This document shows, piece by piece, positions 17,905-28,555 of a stretch of 64,000 bases of DNA (positions are counted from its first letter, which is position 1; each line of letters starts with the position of its first letter). Both the position numbers and the translations under genes were made by a program. The stretch comes from Rugalucina vietnamica (Eukaryota > Mollusca > Bivalvia > Lucinida > Lucinidae). The DNA lies in assembly GCA_964017185.1 (NCBI GenBank), contig OZ024876.1:33271278-33335277 (forward strand), read 5' to 3'. Under the pieces are notes generated by a model, which saw only the letters and a list, made by a program, of their open reading frames with translations, made no database searches and had not been told where the DNA came from.

Positions 17905-18686
17905 AAATAGGTATACCCCTGCATACCCCAGTTTTTCTATATAAAAGTGGGGTTTAAGGGGGTATGCATTTCACTGACATGCTTTCCTGATGAAAATCTG
18001 TCTTGCAAATTACCAAATAATGCCATTAATTTGCCTATTAAGTTGACATATCGCTTTGTAGCAGTATTATATGATCATATCCTCATGGGTTTCGAACCCA
18101 GGACCCCTGGACAGAAATCCAATGCTCTAACTACTGAACCAGAGTCAACTCTCTGACGCAGTATGTCAGAGATTGTACTTTAATCTGAACAATGTATCAA
18201 ATAGCTGTTCTATATATAGAAGCTATGCATCATGTGATCAGCCAACCCAACCTTTCCAACCGTGGCAGATAATCTCAAATGAATGAAGATGCAATGGGAC
18301 ATAACACAACTAAACTGAGCATGATAATTAAACTGCTAAAAATAATGAAATAACCAAAATTTTTAGTTTCTGGGTTAGTTAATCAATGTTAAAACTTGTA
18401 GAGATTTTAAAATTCAGGAGCAGGGTAAATTTCATGGTCAGATCAGATGAGTTGAGAATGAAAATGTTTATGACTTCAAGTGTTGGAGTCTTTTTGAAGC
18501 TTGAGAATAAAAAAAAATCAACTTTGGGAAAAAATGTCTTCTGTAAAGTTTCTAGAGGTATCTTTCAGGTGGACGGGTTGCCTTTATCAAACCAGCATAA
18601 ACATTAGTCCCCAACTTACGGGCATGTACTGGCCAAGGATTGAACTCACAATGGTTAGGTTGCAAAGGGTTGGTTAGCAAATAATA
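17905..18686. other. P2 remainder, tRNA-like SINE fragment and unique intron
   Basis: 17905-17995 continues the P2 element split by F2. 18083-18150, read on the minus strand, has a B-box-like GGGTTCGAAACCC and an A-box-like TTCAGTAGTTAGAGC, so it is a tRNA-derived SINE fragment rather than a tRNA gene. The remainder is AT-rich with no exon recognised. Confidence 0.65.
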
Positions 18687-18911
18687 TGAGCCACGTTATG
18701 AGAAAATCAACATTTTGGATATCTGAAAACAAAGGCGCATATCAGCTTCACATTTACTGCGAAGCTGATCAGCGCCTTTTTTTTCACTAGACAGATAGTA
18801 CAGTTCTACTACTTTCTAAATCCAAAATTTCCAGCCTCTGTGCTTGTACAGCTTGGTTTGTGTCTGTCCTGTTCCGAAACCACATCGTTGATTTTCTCAT
18901 GACGCGGCTCA
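18687..18911 (+). mobile_element. P1 MITE 17 bases from a 5' splice site
   Basis: Ends TGAGCCACGTTATGAGAAAA and TTTTCTCATGACGCGGCTCA. Exon D's donor is at 18928, so the intron begins with only 17 non-MITE bases. Confidence 0.85.
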
Positions 18912-18928
18912 CATGATTATCCACTAAC

Positions 18929-19101
18929 CTGGTCCACACTAGTTTTCTGTGACACTGTAGCATCAGGACTTCTCTTCGGAGGGTCGACTGTAGGTATGAT
19001 ACTGTCGGATGATCTTTTACCACCAAACTTCCCCGCTCCAACAACAAACGTTGAAAACTGGTTAAAAGCTACTTTCTCTTTCTGTTCATTGAATGTCTCC
19101 A
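18929..19101 (-). CDS. HSD17B4: HSD17B4 exon D
   Basis: A 173-bp exon with acceptor GTTTTCCAG before 19101 and donor GTTAGTGG after 18929. It enters in phase 1 and leaves in phase 0, matching both neighbours. It encodes ETFNEQKEKVAFNQFSTFVV, then GAGKFGGKRSSD and PPKRSPDATVSQKTSVDQ. This matches the segment joining the two hotdog halves in the peroxisomal multifunctional enzyme hydratase region, where a G-x-F-G-G-K-R-x-S-D motif is conserved. The codon split with exon C gives Val, as expected. Confidence 0.9.
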
Positions 19102-19373
19102 CTGGAAAACACAAGATTTTTGGTAAATGCTTTTATAATGCAACAGCTCTAAATATCAGCCTAATAAAGAGGGTTCATAAATTATCGCTTTATTGAGCTA
19201 ATGACCAAATATAGACCACCCCTACTGATTAAATTAAGACCGCATTCCGGTTTTGTTTAACACACCAAAAAGTGCACTATTAACGTCAACTTTAATGACG
19301 TTTTGTGACGTCGTTCTCCACCACTGTTATGCAGAGTTATGTAGATGAAACAATGGACATGAAAAATATAAAC
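19102..19373 (-). other. HSD17B4 intron segment
   Basis: Unique AT-rich sequence between exon D and F2 copy 2. Nothing recognised apart from two GACGTC motifs near 19290-19320. Confidence 0.6.
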
Positions 19374-20689
19374 CAGAGGACCAATGGTCCTGTAAACGCT
19401 CCCCTGAGTCTGCTGCATATACCAATAAACATGTTTGAATATTATGGTATTTAACCCCTGTGCAGGGGCAGATGAAGCCCTTGGGCCATTTTCTTTTTTT
19501 CAGAATAATCAATATTCTGTCCATTTGCCAATTTCTTGCTGGCTTTTCCCTTCAAATGACATTTTAACAGTTTTTCCCATTCAAATGCATGGGCAACCCA
19601 TGTTGACCTTGCCATAAACTTGGTCAAGGTCATCACAGGGTCATGATTTATATATACATTGTAGTACTATAGCCATGGATGCTTCACGCCAAGTTTCATT
19701 GAAATCAATCTATTGGTTTCAGAGAAGAAGATATTTGAAGGTTTTTTACCATATATGGGCATGGCGGCCATCTTGGTCATGTGACCTAGATTATTAATAT
19801 ATACATTGGTTCCCCCATCCTATAGATGCTTCACATAAAATTTGGCTTCAATTGGCCAAGTGGTTTCAGAGGAGAAGATGTTTGAATATTATGGTAATAT
19901 ACATGTATATTGCCCCGAAGTGTGGGCATATGAGCCCTTAGGTCCATTTTTTTTTTTTCAGAATCATTAATATTTAGTCCTACTACCCATTTCCTGCAAG
20001 ATTTTCACCTCAAATGACTTTTTAAAAGTTTTCCCCATTCCAATGCATTGGCGACCTATGTTGACCTTGTCGTAAAATAGGTCAAGGTCACCACAGGGTC
20101 ATGATTTATATAAACATTGTAGTACTTCAGCCATTGGTGCTTCATGCCAAGTTTCTTTGAAATCGATCCACCAGATTCGGAGAAGAAGATTTTTGAAGGG
20201 TTTTTACCATATATGGGCATGGCAGCCATCTTGGTCATGTGAACTAGATAATTTATATATTCATTAATTCCCCCATTCCATAGATTCATAACTGACCGTT
20301 CCAAGGCGGGACTACTGCTGTGGTTCACAATTATCCAAATTATTTCAATTAGGTGTTTTATGTTGCATGACTTTGTGGCCACCTGAATATAATTTGGCTG
20401 TTCACTTAGCCCTCTGCATTTTATTTGTTCTGTCCAAGCTAGCACTGTGACCAATAGCTGCTCACTCTGCTCTCCGTTATACATGTATACGTTGGTACCT
20501 ATGTTTTATACTTCTTAACATTTTTTTTCCTTATTGCTTGTTTATATTTGTGTATATTAGAGCCACTGCGGAAGCTGAGGGTGAGGTTATGGCCATGTAA
20601 AATCGATTTAAACCCGCCAGTAACTTTGTGTTACTGATCGTTCCAAGTCGATACTTCTGTAGTGGTTCTTTTTGTTTCATGTCTTGGTG

Positions 20690-20723
<34 letters not shown>

Positions 20724-22005
20724 GTGCTGTTGGCGCCTTATGTATGTTTTCATATTTCAGTTAAGTTAAGGTAACTGAGTGGCCACCTATTGGGAAAATA
20801 GCTGCTCATTCGGCTTACGAAATGTTTTTATGGTATAAGTACCTGATTGTTACTTTGGTTTTTTCCCACCTCGGTTTTTGGAGTGGGAATCTTTCTCTGA
20901 TTGCGCCTTTTCCTGATCTTTGCCTACTTGTACCTTTTCACATAAAATTTGGCTTTGATTTGCCAAGCGGTTTCAGAGGAGATGTTTGAATATTATGGTA
21001 ATATACATGTATATTGCCCCGGGGTGGGGGCAGATGAGCCCCTGGGGTCCATTATTTTTTCGGAATCATTAATATTCAGTCCTACTGCCCATTTCCTGCA
21101 AGACTTTCACTTTAAATGACATTTTAAAAGTTTTCCCTATTCAAATGCATTGGCGACCTATGTTGACCTTGCCGTAAAAAAAGGTCACGGTCATCACAGG
21201 GTCATGATTTATATACTTATTGTAGTACTTAAGCCATCGATGCTTCATGCCAAGTTTCTTTGAAATCGATCCACCGGTTCTGTAGAAGAAGATTTTTGAA
21301 GGGTTTTTACCATCATATGGGCATTGCGGCCATCTTGATCATGTGACCTGGATTATTTATATACACATTGATTACCCCTTCCTATTGATGCTTCACATAA
21401 AATTTGGCTTTGATTGGCTAACCGGTTTCAGAGGAGATGATGTTTGAATATTATGGTAATATACATGTATATTGCCCCGGGGTGGGGGCATATGAGCCCC
21501 TGGGGTCCATTTTTTTTTCAGAATCATTAATATTCAGTCCTACTGCCCATTTCCTGCAAGACTTTCACTTTAAATGACTTTAAATGACATTTTAAAAGTT
21601 TTCCCCATTCAAACGCATTAGCGACCTATGTTGACCTTGCCGTAAAATAGGTCAAGGTCATCACAGGGTCATGATTTATGTACACATTGTAGTGCTTCAG
21701 CCATCAAAGCTTCATGCCAAGTTTCATTGAAATCAGTCCACCGGTTCTGGTGAAGAAGATTTTTGAAGGGTTTTTACCATATATGGGCATGGCAGCCATC
21801 TTGGTCATGTGACCTGGATTTCTTATATATACATTGGTTCCCCCTTCCTATAGATGCTTCATATAAAATTTGGCTTTGGTTGGCCAAGCGGTTTCAGAGA
21901 AGAAGATCTTTGAAATTGTGGAAGGACGGACGGACAACGGACGGACGCCGGATCATGGCCATCCTATAAGCTCACCTTGTGAGCCTAACGGCTCAGGTGA
22001 GCTAA
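19374..22005 (+). mobile_element. F2 pearl-like element copy 2
   Basis: Nearly identical to F2 copy 1 in ends and monomer order, but with the TA site at 19929 unoccupied. A ~650-bp insertion lies at about 20287-20937. AGGTCAAGGTCA direct repeats are at 20079-20090 and 21649-21660. Ends in the hairpin-arm-TAA module. Confidence 0.88.
20287..20937. mobile_element. ~650-bp insertion in F2 copy 2
   Basis: Absent from F2 copy 1 at the homologous site (16850). It contains an internal duplication (GACCGTTCCAAG near 20294, GATCGTTCCAAG near 20636; CACTCTGCT/CATTCGGCT). A related fragment is at 52010-52195 (AACTGAGTGGC...AATAGCTGCTCACTCAGC). It has a long T-run at 20697. Element type not determined. 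Confidence 0.65.
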
Positions 22006-22164
22006 TTACCAACAAATGTACTGCTATGGTGGCCAATTTTGAGGAGTCCTTCTGCAGAGGGATTGCTGAGCTGTTGACTAAAGGAACAAAATGTCAGAAA
22101 GCAAATCTCCTCACATTGGGTGGGTAATTTTCGCGAAATCTGTCAACTTTGGTTATAAAGTGAA

Positions 22165-22310
22165 TAAGTACCGCATGACCAAAAATAAATGATTTACCAC
22201 ACTCGGACCGTAAACAGATGAAATGGCTCCCTGAAAGCGGGTCATTTCATCATTTCATCTGTTAACTAATCCTTGTGTGATAAATCATTTATTTTTGGTA
22301 ACCGGGTAGT
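22165..22310. mobile_element. foldback MITE, ~140 bp
   Basis: Arms ACCAAAAATAAATGATTTA...AACAGATGAAATG are complementary to CATTTCATC...TAAATCATTTATTTTTGGT with a short loop. Almost the whole element is one hairpin. Confidence 0.8.
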
Positions 22311-22806
22311 TATTTACTACATGCATTTACTTGTTAATTGATTATATTTTGTGCAAAAAAAAATTGTAAATACACCTTTATTTCACTAATTTTATATTTT
22401 GCTTATTACTATGAGTATAAAATATGAAGCACGATGAGAGAAAACTGATCTTTGGAGTTTCCGACACGGTTCGACACACACTGCCCTGCACAGAAGAAGG
22501 CTAGAAGCTTGAAACTTCCAATTAGAGAAGAAAAGAAACCGTATTATCCGTGTAGCAAAAACAAAGGTGCTGCTCTGACAGGCAGTCTTTAAACCTTAAG
22601 TTTTTATTAGCCAGAATTTTGAATTCCCCAGGAAACAAAGTCCTGAAAATTGGTTCTGGCAAACATTTCCAGACTTGCAATAAGAATAGAAGAAGACACA
22701 GTCATTGATACAGTACTATAATCTTCCGTGACTGTATATAAAACATATTGTGTCCAACCTGGTTGAAACCACAAGGCAAAGTTTGCACATACTAAAGCTC
22801 AACACC

Positions 22807-23098
22807 AGGAAAACATGTCCATGAAATGTATACTCCTAATACCCCACTTTCATACAGCAAAACTGGAGTTTACAGGGGTATACCTATTTTTCTTATTTTT
22901 GTTTCAAAACATAGATTGTGGGTACTCGTTAGAAACGCCTTGGCGAGGCGGTGGCAGTTCTAACCTGTACCCACAATCAATGTTTTGATAAAAAGTATTA
23001 AGAATATCAAAGATTTTCTAATCAAATTTTTAATTTTTACAGCTGAAAATAAATATCTGTATATAACACTCTATTGCATGGGCATGTTTCTGTAATGA
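22807..23098 (+). mobile_element. P2 MITE ending 11 bases from a 5' splice site
   Basis: P2 has ends resembling ACGAAAACATGTCC / GGGCATGTTTTCGT and an internal palindrome around GAACCGCCTCGGCGAGGCGG. Its right end lies next to exon C's donor at 23109. Other copies: 28242-28510 (-), 31639-31869, 36671-36890, 38438-38707, 38838-39110, 48828-49090, 56895-57155, and partial at 25600-25770 and 37900-37985. Confidence 0.83.
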
Positions 23099-23109
23099 GG
23101 TACACCTAC

Positions 23110-23233
23110 CATCAGTCAGAATAAGAGCACCAGAACCTTTATCTAGAACATCGGCTATCCTAGCTTTAGAGGTCAAAGTTCCACTGGTGGGTAGGGGCTT
23201 GAACACTTCAATATACTGCTCGCCATGTAAAAT
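23110..23233 (-). CDS. HSD17B4: HSD17B4 exon C
   Basis: A 124-bp exon with acceptor TATTTCACAG before 23233 and donor GTAGGTGTA after 23110. It enters in phase 0 and leaves in phase 1. It encodes ILHGEQYIEVFKPLPTSGTL, then SKARIADVLDKGSGALILTD. The LHGEQY motif carries the conserved His and Glu of the N-terminal hotdog half, and DVLDKGSG is highly conserved in animal peroxisomal multifunctional enzyme type 2. Confidence 0.93.
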
Positions 23234-23340
23234 CTGTGAAATAAAAATATAAATGGAAGGGTTTTGATACACTTCATATTTTTGTATCATAACATGTAAG
23301 TTAGAATCCCCACTCTGCCTTAAAACAGTCTACTATATAT

Positions 23341-23571
23341 GAGCCGTGTCATGAGAAAACTGGATTTATGCCTAAGCGAAAACAAAGGCGCAGATCAGCT
23401 GTGCTGTAACTGACCAGCGGATCAGCACCTTTGTTTTTGCTACTCAGATAGTACAATCCTTCTATTTAAATCTGAAATTTCAAGCTTCTAGCTTTCTTTG
23501 GCTACACAGACCAATTTGTGTTCGACCTGGTTGGACACCCTGAAGACCTGTTTTCTCACATTCCAGCTCAT
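23341..23571 (+). mobile_element. P1 MITE with TATAT flanks
   Basis: Ends GAGCCGTGTCATGAGAAAAC and complementary ...CCAGCTC, bracketed by TATAT on both sides (possible target duplication). It has the internal AAAACAAAGGCGCAGATCAG palindrome. Confidence 0.78.
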
Positions 23572-23879
23572 ATATCACACATCTGGGCTGAAACCTATAG
23601 ACACATTTTCTTTCCATGCAAACAAGAGTGAGAGAATAGGGTAAAAAACAATAAGATCTGGAGAAAAAAACATGGTACATTATGTTCCAGAATATTTTGA
23701 TGGTGCTACGAAAGTTTTATAGGGCGTTTTTATGTAACTTGGTTTTGCAGTTAGTTTGTTTCTTGATTGACTGTCATGACATTGCTAAATTATGAAAACT
23801 TTCCTGTGCGACAAATAGAGATTTGTTCAGCTGTAAAAAAAGAAAATTCAAAAATGAAAATTTCATTCAAAAAGATTTT

Positions 23880-24000
23880 GCTTCTGGGCTTGTCTAGTCT
23901 GTCGGATGAGACTATAAACCGAGGTCCTTTCTCCATATGATCTTAGTTGTTGGTGGGATGTTAAACTCCAAATCAGCCAACAACCATTCGAATAAAAGCG
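23880..24000 (+). mobile_element. SINE 3' segment (Meta-type tail)
   Basis: TCGGATGAGACTATAAACCG and TGGGATGTTAAACTCCAA resemble the conserved tail of a SINE superfamily common in molluscs. Similar tails occur at 41695-41760 and 48435-48500. Confidence 0.5.
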
Positions 24001-24015
24001 CTGCAGGCATGCATG

Positions 24016-25567
24016 ATACCCCGCCACGCAAATTTAATTTAGCAAAATCTCAAGATAAAGGGCAGAACAAAATTTTGTCATAAATGAAGGACCATAACTC
24101 TGTATACATTGATACAATTTACCCATCTTCAATCCCAAACCACTACTTCCTGATTTGAACTTTTATACAAAGCTTGAAGAAAAAATTGGTTGACAAATGC
24201 ACAAAACAGAGGCAGGAAACGAAATTTTAATGTAAATCATGGGCCATTACTCTGTACTTATTTAACAAAATTTATTCATTTTCAATCCCAAACCTCTCCT
24301 TCCTGATATGAACTCCTATACAAAGTTTGAAGAAAATTGGTCAATAAATGCTCAAGATAGAGTCCAGAAACAAAATTTTAACGTAAATCAAGGGCCATAA
24401 CTCTGTACTTATTTGACAAAATTTACCCATCTTCAATCAAAAATCATTCCTTCCTGGTATGAACTCCTATACAAAGTTTGAAGAAAATCAGTCAATAAAT
24501 GCTCAAGATAGAGCCCGGAAACAAAATTTTAACGTAAATCAAGGGCCATAACTCTGTACTTATTTGACAAAATTTACCCATCTTCAATCCCAGACCACTC
24601 CTTCTTAATATGAACTCCTATACAAAGTTTGAAGAAAATCGGTCTATAAATGCTCAAGATAGAGCCCGGAAACAAAATTTTAAGGTAAATCAAGGGCCAT
24701 AACTCTGTACTTATTTGACAAAATTTACCCATCTTCAATCAAAAATCACTCCTTCCTGGTATGAACTCCTATACAAAGTTTGAAGAAAATCGGTCAATAA
24801 ATGCTCAAGATATAGTCCAGAAACAAAATTTTAACGTAAATCAAGGGCCATAACTCTGTACTTATTTGACAAAATTTACCCATCTTCAATCAAAAATCAC
24901 TCCTTCCTGGTATGAACTCCTATACAAAGTTTGAAGAAAATAGGTCAATAAATGCTCAAGATAGAGCCCGGAAACAAAATTTTAACGTAAATCAAGGGCC
25001 ATAACTGTGTACTTATTTGACGAAATTTACCCATCTTCAATCCCAGACTACTCCTTCTTGATATGAACTCCTATACAAAGTTTGAAGAAAATCGGTCAAT
25101 AAATGCTCAAGATAGAGCCTGGAAACAAAATTTTAACATAAATCAAGGGCCATAACTCTGTACTTATTTGACGAAATTTACCCATCTTCAATCCCAGACC
25201 TCTCCTTCATGCTATAAACTCCTATACAAAGTTTGAAGAAAATTGATCAATAAATACTCAAGATAGAGCCCGGAAACGAAATTTTAACGTAAATCAAGGG
25301 CCATAACTCTGTACTTATTTGACGAATGTTACCCATCTTCAATCCCAAACCACTCCTTCCTGATATGAACTCCTATACAAAGTTTGAAGAAAATCGGTTA
25401 ATAAATGCTCAAGATAGAGCCCGGAAACGAAACGCTGACGGACGGACAGACGGACAGACGGACGGACGGACGGACGGACAGACAGACGGACGGACGGACA
25501 CTCGAACGCAAATTTTTTTTGGAGGGTATAACATAATACCCCGCACTTTTTTAAGTGGCGGGGTATA
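24016..25567 (+). mobile_element. F3 pearl-like element with 151-bp tandem core
   Basis: The 5' end is TACCCCGCCACGCAAATTT. About nine monomers of exactly ~151 bp follow (AAGGGCC at 24390, 24541, 24692, 24843, 24994, 25145, 25296; shared TATACAAAGTTTGAAGAAAA). Next come an ACGG/ACAG tetranucleotide run (25436-25500), ACGCAAATTT again, and a terminal hairpin TACCCCGCACTT / AAGTGGCGGGGTA. The last arm is the complement of the 5' end. No nuclear-receptor-type sites, unlike F1, F2 and F4. Confidence 0.9.
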
Positions 25568-26384
25568 AAAAGTAAAAACCTTTTGGATAAAAACAGAGAT
25601 CCATCATCCAGGGTACATGTTAGAACCATCTCGGTGAGGCTGTTCTTGCGAGTACCCCTAATCTATGTTTTGGATCAAAAATAAGAAACAATGGGTAAAG
25701 CCCTGTATACCCCAATTTTATGATATAAAAGTGGAATTTAAGGGACATTTCACAAGCATGTTTTTCTGATGAAATATTACTGAAAACATACTGCAGAACC
25801 TTTGTTTTGCCTCTATAAAAGGGCTTACATCATTCTGAAATTATTGTGTACTAGTGGCATCAGAAACAATGAGAGCGCCTCATGAGAAAATAAGCATTTT
25901 GCATAGGCAAAAACAAAGGCGCAGATCAGCTTTGAAGTAACTGCGAAGCTGTTCAGCGCCTCTGTTTTTGCTACACAGATAGTACAATCCCACTTCTTCT
26001 TAACTTCAAAATTTCAACCCTCTAGCCTGCTTCTGTGACTGTACAGTCTGGTTTGTGTTGGACTTGTTCTGACACCTGATTGTTGGTTTTTCTCATGAGG
26101 CGATTCATTTATCATCAAGTATTCTCTATGTCTGGCCTTCTGGCCCCAAGGTTATAAAACTTTTTTCTTGCACACCAGATAGAGGAATCCTACGCTTTAC
26201 CCTATGTGAGAAATTTTTATCTCACTCAAGGCTCGCTCTGAATTCAAATGTTCCTTTTTAACATTGGTTATAGGACGTCACGTAATTTCGTCGTTAAACG
26301 CACATGTCACAATGATGTCAAAACCTTCTAATTCAAAATGGCAGACGACACGATTGTATCGCTTTTATAGATGAATAGTATCAA
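25568..26384. other. P2 fragment, P1 MITE (25870-26107) and unique intron
   Basis: 25600-25770 is a partial P2 in minus orientation. 25870-26107 is a P1 in plus orientation. 26108-26384 is unique sequence with two GACGTCA-like motifs and no exon recognised. Confidence 0.65.
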
Positions 26385-27435
26385 CACGAGGACCAATGGT
26401 CCTTTAAACGCTCACCTGAGACCTGAGATATACACTTATAAACTTGTTTGACTACAATGGTAATATGAATGTATATAACCCCAGGGCAGGGTCAGAATAA
26501 CCCCTGGAGCCAATGTCTTTTATAAATCATGAAAATTCAGTCCATTTGCCAATTTACTGTTTTGCCCTTCAAATGACATTTTAACAATTTTCCCCATTCA
26601 AATGCATGGGCTACCTAAGTTGACCTTGCCGTAAAAAAGGGTAATGATTTATATAAATTTTGTAGACCTCTATTCCTTGATGCTTCATGCCAAGTTTCAA
26701 AATCATAGGCCTCCTGGTTCTGGAGAAGAAGATTTTTAAAGGTTTTTGCTATTTATAGCCATGGCTGCCATCTTGGTCATGTGACCTTGACCTTTCATAT
26801 AAACTTTCATTCCCTCTTCCTAAGGATACTCCACATAAAGTTTGGCTTTGATTGGCCAAGCGGTTTCAGAGAAGAAGATGTTTGAATATTTTGGTCATAT
26901 ACACGTGTATAGCCCTGGGGCAGGGGCAGACAACCCCATGGGCCCAAAATATTTTGATAAACATAAATCGTCTGTCCATTTGCTCATTCCTAACAAGTTT
27001 TCTGCCATTAAATGACATTTTCTGATTTTTCCTCACTCAAATGCATGGGCGCTCTAAGTTGACCTTGCCGTAAGAAAGGTCAAGGTCATCCCAGGGTCAT
27101 GCTTTATATAAACTTTGTAGAGCTCCATTGCCTGATGCTTCATGCCAAGTTTCAAAATCATAGGCCTTCTGGTTCTGGAAAAGAAGATTTTTAAAGGTTT
27201 TTGCTATTTATAGCCCTGGTGGCCATCTTGGTCCTGTGACCTGGACTATTTATATAAACTTTCGTTCCCCCATCCTAAGGATGCTCAACATGAAATTTGA
27301 ATTTTATTGGCCAAGCGGTTTCAGAGAAGAAGATGACTGAAAAGTGTGAACGACGACGACAACAACAAAGACGGACGACGGAGCCTGGGTATACTATAAG
27401 CTCTCCTTGCGAGCCTAACGGCTCAGGTGAGCTAA
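26385..27435 (+). mobile_element. F2 element, two-monomer copy
   Basis: Starts CACGAGGACCAATGGTCC, ends GGCTCAGGTGAGCTAA. Two monomers. The microsatellite is a degraded GACGAC/GACGG run (27341-27380). AGGTCAAGGTCA at 27077-27088. Confidence 0.88.
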
Positions 27436-27477
27436 AAATCAAGCTTCCCCACATGATGGCATGCAAGAAAAAGAATC

Positions 27478-27606
27478 CATCATGCGTGTCAGGTATGGAT
27501 AGACAAATCTGTCCCTTGGGTCACAGTTTGGCATCACGAGGCAAGCCTCCTGATGCCAAATTGTGACCCTCAGGACAGATTTGTCTATCCATATCTGACA
27601 CTCATG
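27478..27606. repeat. near-perfect ~129-bp hairpin
   Basis: Arms of about 60 bases (GTCAGGTATGGATAGACAAA...GGTCACAGTTTGGCATCACG, then the complement) meet at GAGGC/GCCTC with almost no loop. A second hairpin around TACTCATAAATGTTAA lies at about 27655-27700. Confidence 0.85.
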
Positions 27607-27815
27607 TAAGATTCTTATATTCATGCTCAGCTCAACTGAGACTAAAATTTATCCTACTCATAAATGTTAAAATTCCAACAATTGTTAACATTTATGAGTA
27701 TGATAAATTACTTGTTTTTGAGTTTTGAACCTGAATTTTCCAGTAATTTTTACTATTTCAACATTTATGAGCAGTTGAAATTTCATGCTCAGCTTTCATG
27801 AAATTTCATGGTTAC

Positions 27816-27973
27816 CTTTGTCGGGTCAACTCTGAGTCCTGGTACCCCGCCCATAAACATTCCTGTAGAGGCGTTCATGGCAGGGATCACAGCAAAGCTG
27901 GGAACCACACAGAAGTCAGGTGACCCCTCAAACAGGAACTTCAGATAGTCCTCATCCTTGGTGGTGTAACCGA
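27816..27973 (-). CDS. HSD17B4: HSD17B4 exon B
   Basis: A 158-bp exon with acceptor GATAATTTCAG before 27973 and donor GTAACCATG after 27816. It enters in phase 1 and leaves in phase 0. It encodes GYTTKDEDYLKFLFEGSPDF, then VVPSFAVIPAMN and GVPGLRVDPTK. The F-E-G-S-x-D-F motif holds the Glu and Asp conserved in the first hotdog half of the peroxisomal 2-enoyl-CoA hydratase region. Its C-terminal Lys joins directly to exon C. A P1 MITE begins 25 bases upstream of its acceptor. Confidence 0.92.
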
Positions 27974-27997
27974 CTGAAATTATCAACCAATCATACT

Positions 27998-28233
27998 TGA
28001 GCCTGTGCATGAGAAAACCAACAATTTGGGTTTCCGACCAGGTCCGACACAAACCTGCCTGTGCAGTCACAGGAGAAGGCTAGAAGCTTGAAATTTTGGA
28101 ATTAAGGAGAAGAGAGATTCTACTATCTGTGTAGCGAAAACAAAGGCGCTGATCAGCTGTGCAGCTACTGCACAGCTGATCTGCGTCTTTGTTTTCGCAT
28201 ATGCAAATTGTTGGTTTTCTAATGCACTGGCAC
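27998..28233 (-). mobile_element. P1 MITE 25 bases upstream of an acceptor
   Basis: Inverted relative to the P1 copies at 23341 and 25870, so exon B is flanked by oppositely oriented P1 copies. It has the internal palindrome AAAACAAAGGCGCTGATCAG and its complement. Confidence 0.85.
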
Positions 28234-28555
28234 ACTTAATCCATTGAGAAAACATGCCTATGTAATTTACAGAGATTTTTTAAGTTATATAACAATGCCT
28301 TTTTTAGAAGAAATTGATATTTTATTTTTGTTCAAAACATTAATTGTGGGTACACATTAGAACCTACTCAGCAAGGTGGTTCTAATGAGTACTCACAATC
28401 TATATTTTGGATCACAAATATGGAAAATAGGCATACCCCTTTACATAAAAATTTTACTATATAAAAGTGGGGTATAAGGGAGTTTTCATAACATGGACAT
28501 ATTTGTGTGATGTGAAACAATCACCAGTTACTGTCACTTTATCAATAAGCAATAC

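Noticed and set aside
18083..18150. tRNA gene candidate on the minus strand (also 41935-42000)
   Set aside because: A and B boxes are present but the acceptor and anticodon stems do not close; better explained as tRNA-derived SINEs.
25326..25629. Open frames rich in Asp-Gly-Arg-Thr or Ser-Val-Arg-Pro
   Set aside because: They are translations of the ACGG/ACAG tetranucleotide run of F3.
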